A DNA stretch of 64,000 nt, taken from positions 105,006 through 169,005 of the forward strand of contig SUSS01000002.1 of NCBI GenBank assembly GCA_005046945.1, written 5' to 3'. Numbering within the stretch: position 1 is the stretch's first letter; each line of letters opens with the position of its first letter. A program made the translations under genes and the position numbers. Under the pieces are notes generated by a model. The model was not told where the DNA came from. It worked only from the letters and a program-made list of their open reading frames with translations, and did no database searches. This DNA is from Tissierella creatinini (GTDB taxonomy: Bacteria; Bacillota; Clostridia; Tissierellales; Tissierellaceae). Below, in pieces: positions 41,991 through 51,712 of the stretch.

Positions 41991-43253
41991 ATGCTTGAAA
42001 AATTACATCATGGAAAGATATATTACGGGTGGATTATTGTTTTTGCAACATTTATTATTATGGCTAACTCAATGGGTATTATCAATAACACTGCTAGCCT
42101 ATTCTTGAAACCTATTAGTGATGATTTAGGGTTCACAAGAGCAGCTATTAGTGCTACTTTTACTATACGCTTTGTTGTCCAAATGATAGTGTCTTTATTT
42201 TCGTGGAAGATATTCACTAAATATAATCTCAGAAATGTAATGAAACTGTCCACAATAGTTATGGTTTTATCCTTCTTTTCATATTCTTTTGCAGATTCTT
42301 TACCTTCCATTTATATTATTTCTGTGATAGTAAGTTTATCGTTTACATTAATAAATATTTTACCTCTCTCATTAATACTGAATAATTGGTTCAATGATCG
42401 TATTGGGACGGTAATGGGGATTGCATTTATGGGTAGTGGAATAGGAGGAATGCTATTTAATTCTCTTGCGGGGAAATGGATTTTTGAATATGGATGGAGG
42501 ACCACCTATCAAATATTAGCATTTATAATGTTTTTAACAGTAACCCCATGTGTTTTCTTCTTAATAAGAATTCATCCAAGGGATATTGGATTAAAACCCT
42601 TAGGAGAATCATCTAAATCCAATGAAAATATGGACCCTCAAAATAGTGGTGTTATGCTAGGTGATGTTATTAGAACATATAAGTTTTGGATGCTGATTAT
42701 TAGTTCAATGCTACTGGCAATGTGTATAAATACATTAATAATGACTATGGCCCCACATTTAACGGATATGGGATATACAATTACTTATAGTGCAAACATT
42801 GTAGCTATATGTATGGGAGCAATTGCTTTAGGGAAAGTCCTTTTAGGCTATTTATATGATAAAATCGGAGTGAAACTTGCTACAATTATCTCATGCCTTT
42901 CAACATTAATAGGGTTAATTGCCCTAATTAAGTATAAAAGTTATTTTACTTTAATAATACTTATTATTGGGTCAGGAATCTGTGGTGCCTATGGGAATGT
43001 GGGATCACCCATAATTACACAAAAATTGTATGGTAAACGAGATTATAGTGCTATATACGGTATAGTATTTGCAACTAATACTATAGGAATAGCAGTAGGT
43101 CCTATGCTAATGGGTTATATTTACGATTTAACAGGAAATTATCTGTTAGGTTTTAAATTAATGCTAATAATTGCTTTCTTAACAATGATCACCTTTTCAT
43201 TTATATTAGAAAAAGAAAAAAGGGTGGATATTAAGTTTAGATCAAATATTTAA
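41991..43253 (+). CDS. MFS transporter, oxalate/formate antiporter-like
   Basis: 420 residues, twelve hydrophobic segments. N-terminus KLHHGKIYYGWIIVFATFII is typical of the OFA branch and of monocarboxylate transporter-like MFS proteins. The MFS loop between helices 2 and 3 is weak, and GSGIGGMLFN in helix 5 is clear. The start ATG 41991 has GAGGAG 7 nt upstream; starts at 41946 and 41976 fall in repeat DNA. Substrates of the family are small carboxylates; nothing in the neighbourhood fixes one. It lies 90 nt before a HD hydrolase gene, with no terminator obvious between them. Confidence 0.8.
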   Translation: MLEKLHHGKIYYGWIIVFATFIIMANSMGIINNTASLFLKPISDDLGFTRAAISATFTIRFVVQMIVSLFSWKIFTKYNLRNVMKLSTIVMVLSFFSYSFADSLPSIYIISVIVSLSFTLINILPLSLILNNWFNDRIGTVMGIAFMGSGIGGMLFNSLAGKWIFEYGWRTTYQILAFIMFLTVTPCVFFLIRIHPRDIGLKPLGESSKSNENMDPQNSGVMLGDVIRTYKFWMLIISSMLLAMCINTLIMTMAPHLTDMGYTITYSANIVAICMGAIALGKVLLGYLYDKIGVKLATIISCLSTLIGLIALIKYKSYFTLIILIIGSGICGAYGNVGSPIITQKLYGKRDYSAIYGIVFATNTIGIAVGPMLMGYIYDLTGNYLLGFKLMLIIAFLTMITFSFILEKEKRVDIKFRSNI

Positions 43254-43343
43254 CTTAAGGCAAACGGATAATTAAAAATAGTAATAAATAATTAGAATAC
43301 AGTAGGCAAGTCTAGTTATCTAGATAGACAAGGAGTGATACAA

Positions 43344-43769
43344 ATGTTAAATAAAGCTATAGAATTGGCAGCCCGTGCCCATGAAGGACTGAATGATAAG
43401 TGTGGAGAACCATATATACTCCATCCTTTAAGAGTAATGTTGACATGCAAGGATGAACTCAGTAGAATATGCGGAGTTCTTCATGATATAGTAGAGGATA
43501 CTGAAATTACATTTGATGATCTTCGTAATGAAGGGTTTTCAGATGAGGTTATAGAAATTCTAGATTGTTTAACTAAAAGAAGCGGAGAAAAATATGAGGA
43601 TTACATTGGAAGGGTGTTGACCAATGAGATAGCCATGAATATAAAGCTGGCTGATTTAAATGATAATATGGATCCCAATAGAATAACATGCTATAGCAGT
43701 GATCATGAGGAAAGATTTGAAAGATATAAGGCAGCTAAAAGAAGGATATTGGATAACCTATATGTTTAA
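43344..43769 (+). CDS. HD-domain (p)ppGpp hydrolase-like protein
   Basis: 141 residues from ATG 43344 with AAGGAGTGAT upstream. A stand-alone hydrolase domain of the RelA/SpoT/Mesh1 type: YILHPLRVML (His), VLHDIVEDTEITFDDL (HD..ED) and KLADLNDNMDPNR (ND), so all manganese and catalytic motifs are visible. No synthetase, TGS or ACT domain is present. It may degrade (p)ppGpp or a related nucleotide in the cytosol. The substrate is inferred from motifs only. Confidence 0.8.
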   Translation: MLNKAIELAARAHEGLNDKCGEPYILHPLRVMLTCKDELSRICGVLHDIVEDTEITFDDLRNEGFSDEVIEILDCLTKRSGEKYEDYIGRVLTNEIAMNIKLADLNDNMDPNRITCYSSDHEERFERYKAAKRRILDNLYV

Positions 43770-43907
43770 TTGATGAAAATAAAATCTATATAGATTTATG
43801 GAAAAAATAACTAAAATAATTTTTAAATGTAAACGTTCCCCTCAGAAACTTGTATATTTCAATGCTTTTTAATATGGTATAATAATTTTAATAGTTTTTA
43901 GAGGGAG

Positions 43908-44510
43908 ATGATATTTTTGTTTAGAGAAAAGCTTCTAAAAGATATGGAATTTATAATAGAACTTGATAAGATGAAATCCATCTTTAGAAAAACCCACATA
44001 ATTGGTGAAGACAGATATGAAGACGATGCTCAACATTCTTGGCATATTTCGATTATGGCAATGATATTATCCGAATATACAAATGAAAAAATAGACCTAT
44101 TAAAGGTAATTAAGATGTTACTGGCCCATGACCTAGTCGAAATTTATGCAGGAGATGTCTTCTGCTATGATGAACAGGGGTATATTGACAACAAAGAGAA
44201 GGAAATTGCAGCTGCTGAAAAGATATTCGGGATTTTAGACCATGAAAAAGCAGATGAATTAAGGTCTCTTTGGGATGAATTCGAAGAGATGAAAACCCAT
44301 GAATCCATATTTGCTAATTCTATGGATAGGCTTCAACCTATGCTTAACAACTATAAAAATAATGGGGGAACATGGCAGGAGTATGATGTTTCCAAGTCGG
44401 ATATCTATAAGAGAATAGAGCCGGTTAAGCATTCTTCTGATGAATTATGGTGTTATGTGAACTATATGATAGAGGATGCATTCCAGAAGGGATTAATCAA
44501 TAAGAGATAA
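43908..44510 (+). CDS. HD-domain nucleotidase, YfbR/HDDC2-like
   Basis: 200 residues. HD-domain motifs: DDAQHSWHISIMA (His), LLAHDLVEIYAGDVF (HD plus Glu) and a later Asp in ANSMDRLQPML. This is the arrangement of YfbR/HDDC2 5'-deoxynucleotidases, which hydrolyse dNMPs. Start uncertain: ATG 43908 overlaps the GAGGGAG ribosome binding site, while TTG 43917 has good spacing. A TATAAT-like -10 and a cre-like TGTAAACGTTCCCC (43828-43841) lie upstream. A 24-nt palindrome follows the stop codon. Confidence 0.75.
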   Translation: MIFLFREKLLKDMEFIIELDKMKSIFRKTHIIGEDRYEDDAQHSWHISIMAMILSEYTNEKIDLLKVIKMLLAHDLVEIYAGDVFCYDEQGYIDNKEKEIAAAEKIFGILDHEKADELRSLWDEFEEMKTHESIFANSMDRLQPMLNNYKNNGGTWQEYDVSKSDIYKRIEPVKHSSDELWCYVNYMIEDAFQKGLINKR

Positions 44511-44513
44511 GAT

Positions 44514-44537
44514 TTAGCAGGAGAATTCTCCTGCTAA
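44514..44537. other. Perfect 24-nt palindrome upstream of the histidine genes
   Basis: TTAGCAGGAGAA with TTCTCCTGCTAA, no loop. It is located 3 nt after the HD gene stop and 60 nt before ftcD. With no T tract it could be a weak terminator or an operator. Confidence 0.6.
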
Positions 44538-44596
44538 CTTATTAGTCTAAACAAAATATCTAAGTTATGAAAACGTATTCTTAATGGAGGATAAGA

Positions 44597-45493
44597 ATGG
44601 GAAAAATAATTCAGTGCGTGCCAAATTTCAGTGAAGGTAGAAATAAAGCTAAGCTAGAGCTAATATTAGATGAAATAAGAAGTGTTGAAGGTGCAAAACT
44701 TTTAGATTATTCCATGGATAAAGATCACAATAGGAGTGTTGTCACATTCATAGGGAGCCCAGATGCAGTTCTTGAGGCGGCTTTTAGAGCAACAAGCAAG
44801 GCATCCCAGCTAATAGATATGAGCGGCCACCAGGGTGAACATCCAAGAATGGGAGCTACAGATGTGATACCTTTGATACCTATTTCAGAGGTGACTATGG
44901 AGGAATGTGTTGTTCTTTCTAGGAAGTTAGGAGATAGAATCGGAAGGGACCTTGGCATATCCGTTTATCTTTATGAAAAGTCTGCAAGTTCTCCTAACAG
45001 GGAAAATTTAGCTGACATTAGAAAAGGTCAGTATGAGGGAATGAGGGAGAAACTGAAATCAGAGGGGTGGGCTCCTGACTTCGGGCCAACTGACTTAAAC
45101 ATAAAATCAGGTGTAACAGCAATAGGAGCTAGAATGCCTCTTGTAGCCTATAATATCAACCTTGGGACCGATAATCTTGAGATTGCAAAGAAGATTGCAA
45201 AGGCAATTAGAGGCAAAACCGGTGGTTTTACATATTGTAAGGCACTAGGAATCGAGATTGCTGAAAGGAATATTGTACAGGTTTCAATCAATATGATCGA
45301 TTATACTAAGACACCACTTTTCAGAGTATTTGATACGGTTGAAAGAGAAGCCAGGAGATATGGAGTCAATATCACAGGTAGTGAAATTATAGGTCTTGTT
45401 CCTATGGAGGCCTTAATCGATGTAGCAGATTACTATTTGAGATTGGAAAACTTTCATAAGGGTCAGATATTAGAAAAGAGGATGGCTGAGTAG
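44597..45493 (+). CDS. ftcD: Glutamate formimidoyltransferase
   Basis: 298 residues, the formiminotransferase part only (N-terminal CVPNFSEGRNKAKLELI with the conserved PNFSEGR, then HQGEHPRMGATDVIPLIPIS). It transfers the formimino group of N-formimino-L-glutamate, the product of histidine breakdown, to tetrahydrofolate, giving glutamate. The cyclodeaminase domain of the animal bifunctional enzyme is absent, and no separate cyclodeaminase is in the window. The first gene of a run with hutI (13 nt later) and hutU. ATG with TGGAGGATAAG. A cre-like site lies at 44568. Confidence 0.92.
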   Translation: MGKIIQCVPNFSEGRNKAKLELILDEIRSVEGAKLLDYSMDKDHNRSVVTFIGSPDAVLEAAFRATSKASQLIDMSGHQGEHPRMGATDVIPLIPISEVTMEECVVLSRKLGDRIGRDLGISVYLYEKSASSPNRENLADIRKGQYEGMREKLKSEGWAPDFGPTDLNIKSGVTAIGARMPLVAYNINLGTDNLEIAKKIAKAIRGKTGGFTYCKALGIEIAERNIVQVSINMIDYTKTPLFRVFDTVEREARRYGVNITGSEIIGLVPMEALIDVADYYLRLENFHKGQILEKRMAE

Positions 45494-45506
45494 AAAGGGT
45501 GATAGG

Positions 45507-46775
45507 GTGAAAGCCACATTAGTAATAGAGAATATAAAGAATTTGTTGACTATTAGGGGGAAGAATAGGCCAAGAAAGGGAACCCAGCAAGGAGAAGCAG
45601 GTCTTATTGAAAACGGAATTGTTGCAGTTAATGATGATAAGATAATCTACATAGGTAAAGGAGCCCTTCCTGATGGTATAGAAATAGATGAGACTACCAT
45701 AGTAGTAAATGCTGAAGGCAAAACCGTAACCCCGGGTCTCATAGACCCACATACTCACTTGGTTCACGGAGGTAGTCGTGAACATGAACTTCCTATGAAG
45801 TTAGCTGGAAAAGGGTATCTTGAAATATTAGCAGGGGGTGGAGGAATTCATTCTACAGCTAGGGCTACAGAGAAAGCAAGTTTTGAAGACCTGTATAAGA
45901 AGGCAGAGAAGAGCCTAAACACAATGATGAGCTATGGTGTTACCACAGTGGAAGCTAAATCAGGTTATGGAATAGGAAGCTTCGAGACTGAATTAAAGCA
46001 AATAGAAGTAGCAAATAAATTAAATAGAGACCATCCGCTAGATATTATTTCTACATTTATGGGTGCTCATGCAGTTCCTGAGGAATACAAGGGAAATTCC
46101 GATCTTTTTGTGGATAAGCTAATCAAAGAACAGATACCCTATATAGCCGAAAAAAATCTGGCAAAGTTCTGTGATGTATTTTGTGAGGAAGGAGTTTTTT
46201 CAGTAGACCAATCAAGAAGAATACTAAATGCTGCAAAGATAAATGGGCTTATTCCAAAGGTCCATGCAGACGAAATAGTATCCTTAGGTGGTGCTGAGCT
46301 GGCTGCAGAAATAGGATGCATATCTGCAGAACATCTAATAGGTGCCAGCAATCAGGGGATTGAGGACATGGCTGAGAAAGGAACTATAGCAGTACTTCTT
46401 CCCGGAACCAGCTTCAACCTCCAAAAGGGTACTTTAGCAAGGGCAAGGAAAATGATAGAAAAAAATGTAGCTGTTGCAATTTCAACAGACTATAATCCGG
46501 GAAGCTGTCCTAGTGAAAATCTTCAGCTTATGATGACCTTAGCATCCTTAACCCTAAAGATGCAGCCTGAGGAAGTAATAGTGGGAGTCACCATTAATGC
46601 AGCGGCAGCCTTAGGAATCGAGGATAAGGTAGGGTCCCTTGAAGTAGGAAAGAAGGCGGACATTGCTATATTCGATGCACCAAATCTTGACTATATGATT
46701 TATCATTTTGGAATCAATCATACGGATACTGTTATTAAAAACGGCAAGATAGTATATACAAGACAAGGGAGGTAA
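45507..46775 (+). CDS. hutI: Imidazolonepropionase
   Basis: 422 residues, amidohydrolase superfamily. Metal ligands: His82-Thr-His84 in LIDPHTHLVHGGSREHE, later His in STFMGAHAVPEEY and KVHADEIVSLGG, and Asp in AISTDYNPGSCPS. The substrate region GSREHE and EAKSGYG are HutI-specific. It hydrolyses 4-imidazolone-5-propanoate to N-formimino-L-glutamate, the third step of histidine degradation, in the cytosol. Starts with GTG 45507 behind AAAGGGTGAT, 13 nt after ftcD, and ends 4 nt before hutU, so the three are one operon. Confidence 0.95.
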   Translation: MKATLVIENIKNLLTIRGKNRPRKGTQQGEAGLIENGIVAVNDDKIIYIGKGALPDGIEIDETTIVVNAEGKTVTPGLIDPHTHLVHGGSREHELPMKLAGKGYLEILAGGGGIHSTARATEKASFEDLYKKAEKSLNTMMSYGVTTVEAKSGYGIGSFETELKQIEVANKLNRDHPLDIISTFMGAHAVPEEYKGNSDLFVDKLIKEQIPYIAEKNLAKFCDVFCEEGVFSVDQSRRILNAAKINGLIPKVHADEIVSLGGAELAAEIGCISAEHLIGASNQGIEDMAEKGTIAVLLPGTSFNLQKGTLARARKMIEKNVAVAISTDYNPGSCPSENLQLMMTLASLTLKMQPEEVIVGVTINAAAALGIEDKVGSLEVGKKADIAIFDAPNLDYMIYHFGINHTDTVIKNGKIVYTRQGR

Positions 46776-46779
46776 TTTT

Positions 46780-48804
46780 ATGTGGACTAATGAAATAATT
46801 GGAAATGCAATGGAGATAAAACTTGATAATTATCTACCTGATTATCCAAAGTTCAATAAGCTTATCAGAAGGGCCCCTAAGAGGGAATTTACCTTGACTA
46901 AAGATGAAACGGAAATTGCTTTAAAAAATGCCTTAAGATATATTCCTGAAGACCTGCATGAAAAAATTGCACCTGAATTTTTAGAGGAGCTTTTTACTAG
47001 AGGAAGGATCTATGGATATAGGTTTAGACCGGATAGACCTATTTATGGAAAACCAATAGATGAGTACAAGGGAAAATGCATCGAAGGCAAGGCTTTTCAA
47101 GTAATGATAGACAATAATCTATCCTTCGATGTAGCCCTATATCCATATGAGCTGGTTACTTATGGAGAAACAGGCCAGGTATTCCAAAACTGGATGCAGT
47201 ACAATCTTACCATGAAGTATCTTGAGGAGTTAACAGATGAACAGACACTGGTTTTAGAATCAGGTCATCCCCTTGGCTTATTCAGGTCAAGCAAACAAAG
47301 TCCAAGGGTAATAATCACCAATGCCTTAATGGTTGGATGCTTCGACGACCAAGACCATTGGATCAAAGCCCAGGCAATGGGGGTTGCAAACTATGGACAG
47401 ATGACAGCGGGCGGATGGATGTATATAGGACCCCAGGGGATAGTTCACGGAACTTTTAACACCATACTAAATGCAGGTAGGATGAAGCTAGGTATAGGTG
47501 GAGATGAGGATTTAAAAGGTCATATGTTTGTAAGCTCTGGCCTAGGTGGAATGAGTGGAGCCCAAGGAAAGGCAGCTAAGATTGCCGGTGGAGTAGGAGT
47601 TATTGCAGAGGTTGACATTTCAAGAATTAATACTAGACTAGACCAGGGTTGGATAGATTTTTCTTATAAGGATTTGGGAGAACTATTTGCACATGCTAAG
47701 AAGGATATGGAGGCAGGAAAACCATCATCTCTTGCATATCATGGAAATATAGTGGATTTATTAGAATATGCTTTAACAAATCATATTCATATAGATTTGT
47801 TGTCAGACCAGACATCCTGTCACGCTGCATATGAGGGCGGATATTGTCCTCAAGGATTAACTTTTGAAGAAAGGACTAAGATGCTCTTTGAAGACAAGGA
47901 AAGCTTTATTAAAGAAGTTGATAAGAGTCTTAAACATCACTTTGACTTAATAAAGAAGCTAAAAGAAAAAGGAACGTATTTCTTTGATTATGGAAACAGC
48001 TTCCTTAAGGCAATCTATGATGCAGGCGTAAAGGAGATTTCTAAAAATGGGATAGATGACACTCAAGGATTTATTTTCCCATCCTATGTAGAGGATATTA
48101 TGGGACCTATGCTCTTCGATTATGGATATGGACCATTTAGGTGGGTTTGTTTAAGCGGAAATCATGAGGACCTTATAAAGACTGATAAGGCAGCCATGGA
48201 ATCTATAGATCCAAATAGAAGATATCAAGATAGGGATAACTACAACTGGATTAGAGATGCTGAGAAGAATCAATTGGTCGTAGGAACTCAGGCCAGGATT
48301 CTTTATCAAGATGCTTTAGGTAGAACAAAGATTGCATTAAGATTCAATGAAATGGTTAAAAACAAAGAGGTAGGACCTATAATGCTGGGTAGAGACCATC
48401 ATGACGTATCGGGAACGGACTCGCCCTTTAGAGAAACATCCAATATCAAGGATGGAAGCAGCATAATGGCAGATATGGCTACTCAATGCTTTGCCGGAAA
48501 CATTGCAAGGGGGATGAGCCTGGTTGCTCTACACAATGGTGGAGGAGTAGGCATAGGAAAAGCCATCAATGGGGGATTTGGCATGGTTCTTGATGGGTCT
48601 GAAAGAGTGGACAATATCTTGAAAACTGCAATGCCATGGGATGTTATGGGTGGAGTAGCAAGACGTGCTTGGGCAAGAAATCAAAACTCTATAGAAACAG
48701 CTATAGAATATAATGAAAAATTTAAGGATACAGACCATATCACAATACCTTATGTAGCTAATGAAAACTTAGTTAAGAAGTTGGTAGAAGAAAAATACAA
48801 TTAA
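46780..48804 (+). CDS. hutU: Urocanate hydratase, long form
   Basis: 674 residues; the better-known proteobacterial and Bacillus enzymes are about 550, so this is the long form found in Fusobacteria, clostridia and some protists. NAD+-binding parts: SGLGGMSGAQGKAAKIAGGVG and VGTQARILYQDALGRTKIALRF. C-terminal block ARGMSLVALHNGGGVGIGKA followed by GFGMVLDGSERVD is the family signature. It converts urocanate and water to imidazolonepropionate. Starts 4 nt after hutI with GGGAGGTAATTTT. A terminator at 48818 ends the operon before hutH. Confidence 0.95.
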   Translation: MWTNEIIGNAMEIKLDNYLPDYPKFNKLIRRAPKREFTLTKDETEIALKNALRYIPEDLHEKIAPEFLEELFTRGRIYGYRFRPDRPIYGKPIDEYKGKCIEGKAFQVMIDNNLSFDVALYPYELVTYGETGQVFQNWMQYNLTMKYLEELTDEQTLVLESGHPLGLFRSSKQSPRVIITNALMVGCFDDQDHWIKAQAMGVANYGQMTAGGWMYIGPQGIVHGTFNTILNAGRMKLGIGGDEDLKGHMFVSSGLGGMSGAQGKAAKIAGGVGVIAEVDISRINTRLDQGWIDFSYKDLGELFAHAKKDMEAGKPSSLAYHGNIVDLLEYALTNHIHIDLLSDQTSCHAAYEGGYCPQGLTFEERTKMLFEDKESFIKEVDKSLKHHFDLIKKLKEKGTYFFDYGNSFLKAIYDAGVKEISKNGIDDTQGFIFPSYVEDIMGPMLFDYGYGPFRWVCLSGNHEDLIKTDKAAMESIDPNRRYQDRDNYNWIRDAEKNQLVVGTQARILYQDALGRTKIALRFNEMVKNKEVGPIMLGRDHHDVSGTDSPFRETSNIKDGSSIMADMATQCFAGNIARGMSLVALHNGGGVGIGKAINGGFGMVLDGSERVDNILKTAMPWDVMGGVARRAWARNQNSIETAIEYNEKFKDTDHITIPYVANENLVKKLVEEKYN

Positions 48805-48817
48805 AATTAATTTTAAG

Positions 48818-48852
48818 ACTTGGAATTACAATCTGGTGATTCCAAGTTTTTT
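48818..48852 (+). terminator. Terminator after hutU
   Basis: ACTTGGAAT (48818-48826) pairs with ATTCCAAGT (48839-48847), then a T tract. It places hutH in a separate or read-through transcript. Confidence 0.85.
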
Positions 48853-48972
48853 GTGGCGTGATAAAGCAATAGTATAGTAATTGGAATCAGTGCAAGTGTT
48901 CTAATCATATGGTAAAATTAGTATTATTAAGGGTTCGATGAAAAATAGTTTTTTTAACTGGAGGAATGCAAT

Positions 48973-50502
48973 ATGAAACATTTTTTTATTGATGGAAATA
49001 ATCTTACACTTGAACAATTTATAGAGGTGTCAAGAAATTTTGGAACAGTTGAACTAACAAAGGAATCAATAGAAAAAGTAAATAAAGCAAGGGCCCTTGT
49101 GGATAGGTATGTAGCTGAAGGCAAGGTAGTTTATGGAATAACCACAGGATTCGGCAAGTTTTCAGATGTAACTATCACGGGGGATGAAACTGTAAAACTT
49201 CAAAGAAACCTGATTAAAAGTCATTCCTGTGGGGTAGGAAACCCTCTGGATGAAGAAATAGTACGAGGTATTATGGTCTTAAGAGTCAATGCATTATCCA
49301 AGGGGTATTCGGGAATAAGACTTTCTACCTTAGAGACTTTGATTGAAATGCTCAATAAGGGAGTTCATCCAATAGTGCCGGAAAAGGGGTCTCTTGGATC
49401 AAGCGGAGATTTAGCACCTCTTTCCCATATGGTTTTAGTCATGCTAGGTGAAGGAGAAGCCAAATATAAGGGTGCAAGAATGACCGGTAAAGAAGCTATG
49501 GATAGAGCCGGGATACCTACAATAGAGCTTACCTCAAAAGAGGGGCTTGCACTAATCAACGGTACTCAAGTTATGACGTCTATAGGTGCTCATACTATAT
49601 ATGATGCAATTAATTTAAGCAAAACCGCAGATATAGCGGCTGCTCTTACGGTGGAGGCTTTAAATGGAATTACAGATGCTTATGACTATAAAGTTCATCA
49701 GGTTAGAGGACAAGAAGGACAGATAAATACTGCTTGGAATCTTCTTAATATACTTGCTGAAAGTAAGAATACTACAAAGCAGGGTCAAATAAGAGTCCAA
49801 GATGCCTATTCCCTAAGGTGTATACCCCAAGTGCATGGTGCATCAAAGGATTGCTTTAAATTCGTTAGGGAAAAAGTGGAAATTGAAATGAATGCTGCTA
49901 CTGATAATCCTCTTATCTTCGTGGATGAAGAAGAGGTAATATCAGGAGGGAACTTTCATGGCCAGCCCATAGCTCTACCCTTTGATTTTCTTGGGATAGG
50001 TCTTTCTGAGCTAGGGAATCTTTCGGAAAGGCGACTTGAAAGGCTAGTAAATCCTGCATTAAGTAACGGATTGCCTGCATTTCTAACAAGGCATGGAGGA
50101 GTTAATTCTGGCTTCATGATAGTTCAGTATGCTGCAGCTGCTCTTGTATCAGAGAACAAGATACTTGCCCATCCTGCAAGCGTGGATTCAATCCCGTCTT
50201 CAGCAAATCAAGAAGACCATGTTTCCATGGGAACAATAGCTGCAAGAAAAGCCAGAGAGATTATGGAAAATATTAGAAAAGTCCTTGCCATGGAAATCCT
50301 AGGAGCTTGCCAGGCCATTGATTTAAGAGGGAATAAGGGTCTTGGATTAGGAAGTAAAGTGGCTTATGATATAGTAAGAGAAAAGATTTCTGCCATTGAC
50401 GAGGATAGGGTAATGAATCTGGAAATCAATAAATGTGAGGACATTATTAAATCCAACCTTATAGTAGAAATGGTTCAAGAAAAAATAGGCAGTTTATACT
50501 AA
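48973..50502 (+). CDS. hutH: Histidine ammonia-lyase
   Basis: 509 residues, aromatic amino-acid lyase family. The MIO prosthetic group site reads GSLGSSGDLAPLSHMVL, i.e. Ser143-Ser144-Gly145 instead of the common Ala-Ser-Gly; the serine that becomes dehydroalanine and the glycine are kept. Other landmarks: TTGFGKFSD with the catalytic Tyr just before it, the DAYSLRCIPQVHGASKD loop and SSANQEDHVSMG. It removes ammonia from L-histidine to give urocanate, the first step of the pathway completed by hutU, hutI and ftcD upstream. It lies after a terminator, so it probably has its own promoter within 48853-48972. Confidence 0.95.
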   Translation: MKHFFIDGNNLTLEQFIEVSRNFGTVELTKESIEKVNKARALVDRYVAEGKVVYGITTGFGKFSDVTITGDETVKLQRNLIKSHSCGVGNPLDEEIVRGIMVLRVNALSKGYSGIRLSTLETLIEMLNKGVHPIVPEKGSLGSSGDLAPLSHMVLVMLGEGEAKYKGARMTGKEAMDRAGIPTIELTSKEGLALINGTQVMTSIGAHTIYDAINLSKTADIAAALTVEALNGITDAYDYKVHQVRGQEGQINTAWNLLNILAESKNTTKQGQIRVQDAYSLRCIPQVHGASKDCFKFVREKVEIEMNAATDNPLIFVDEEEVISGGNFHGQPIALPFDFLGIGLSELGNLSERRLERLVNPALSNGLPAFLTRHGGVNSGFMIVQYAAAALVSENKILAHPASVDSIPSSANQEDHVSMGTIAARKAREIMENIRKVLAMEILGACQAIDLRGNKGLGLGSKVAYDIVREKISAIDEDRVMNLEINKCEDIIKSNLIVEMVQEKIGSLY

Positions 50503-50512
50503 ATATGAAATA

Positions 50513-50547
50513 AATAATAAGGCATCCAATATGGATGCCTTATTATT
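50513..50547 (+). terminator. Terminator after hutH
   Basis: A 15-bp stem (50513-50527 with 50533-50547), loop AATAT, T-rich right arm. Confidence 0.85.
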
Positions 50548-50627
50548 TATTCTTCTATGACTATTTATTATTTAATAAGTTAAACTGGGTATACTTTAAA
50601 GATAACTACATAAAAGGGGATGATATA

Positions 50628-51572
50628 ATGTTGAATTTAACCTTACTTGGAAGTGGTGGAACTATGCCTACTCCAGAAAGATTTCTTTCATCGCTCATAA
50701 TTGATTATAAAGGCAGAAAAATCCTTATGGATTGTGGTGAGGGAACACAAGTAGCTATGAGAAAATTTAACACGGGTTTTAGAACATTGGATATAATCTG
50801 CATAACCCATTTACATGGAGACCATATATATGGACTACCTGGATTGTTGGCAACCATTGGGAATAGCAATAGAACAGAACCTCTGACAATAATAGGTCCT
50901 ATGCATATAAAAAAATTAATAGAAGAGATAATCCTTCCTATTACTTATGCGCCATTTGGCATTTATGTAGTAGAAAGTCCAAATGAAGATTTAGGATTAT
51001 CCATTATTGAAGAAGGTCTAAGGATAGTAGAGGAAAGTAATAGTACTGAAATGACCTTATCTACTATTGAACTAGACCATTCGGCTCCTTGTTTAGGATA
51101 TAGCTTTTACTTAAAGAGGCATCCAAAATTTATTGTAGAAAAGGCAATGGGAAATGGGGTGCCCAGAGAGATATGGAAGGCTTTACAACATGGAGAATCC
51201 TTTGAGCTTAATGGTAGGCTATATAAACCCGAGATGGTTTTAGGGGATAAGAGAAAAGGAATTAAGCTTAGCTATATAACTGACAGTCGATCTATAGATA
51301 ATATAGTTCCTTTTATAAAGGACAGCGATTTGCTTATATGTGAAGGTACATATGGGGATGATGAGGATATTCAAAAAGCTAAGGCTCATATGCATATGAC
51401 CTTTGGTGAAGCTGCAAATCTAGCCCGGAAAGGGAAGGTAAGAGACCTGTTGTTGACCCATTTTAGTCAGACAATGGATGATCCAAGAGAGTATAAAGAT
51501 AACGCAACTAAGATATTTCATAATACTGCAATTGGATATGATGGATGGAAGAAAACATTAAAATATCGTTAA
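50628..51572 (+). CDS. rnz: Ribonuclease Z (MBL fold)
   Basis: 314 residues from ATG 50628 with AAGGGGATGAT; the longer frame from 50535 crosses the terminator and is not real. Metallo-beta-lactamase fold of the ElaC/RNase Z type: LLGSGGTMPTPERFLSS, zinc motif His61-Leu-His-Gly-Asp-His66 (THLHGDHIYGLPGLL), LDHSAPCLGYSF, GIKLSYITDSR, and HMTFGEAANLARKG with LLLTHFSQ. It cuts tRNA precursors 3' of the discriminator base; since the tRNA in this window encodes CCA, it may act mainly on tRNAs without it or on other RNA. Monocistronic. Confidence 0.88.
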   Translation: MLNLTLLGSGGTMPTPERFLSSLIIDYKGRKILMDCGEGTQVAMRKFNTGFRTLDIICITHLHGDHIYGLPGLLATIGNSNRTEPLTIIGPMHIKKLIEEIILPITYAPFGIYVVESPNEDLGLSIIEEGLRIVEESNSTEMTLSTIELDHSAPCLGYSFYLKRHPKFIVEKAMGNGVPREIWKALQHGESFELNGRLYKPEMVLGDKRKGIKLSYITDSRSIDNIVPFIKDSDLLICEGTYGDDEDIQKAKAHMHMTFGEAANLARKGKVRDLLLTHFSQTMDDPREYKDNATKIFHNTAIGYDGWKKTLKYR

Positions 51573-51712
51573 AATAATACAAATATTCCGATAATGGATT
51601 TTATGGATTTTACAAAAATAGGAAATTGCGGGGCTTAGACTACCTGAATATATGTTTAAATATAGGGGTATAATATTTAATAAGTACAAAATAGAAGAAA
51701 GGGGGAATATGA

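Noticed and set aside
50535-50627. 31-residue N-terminal extension of RNase Z
   Set aside because: It crosses the hutH terminator; ATG 50628 has the ribosome binding site and the conserved N-terminus.
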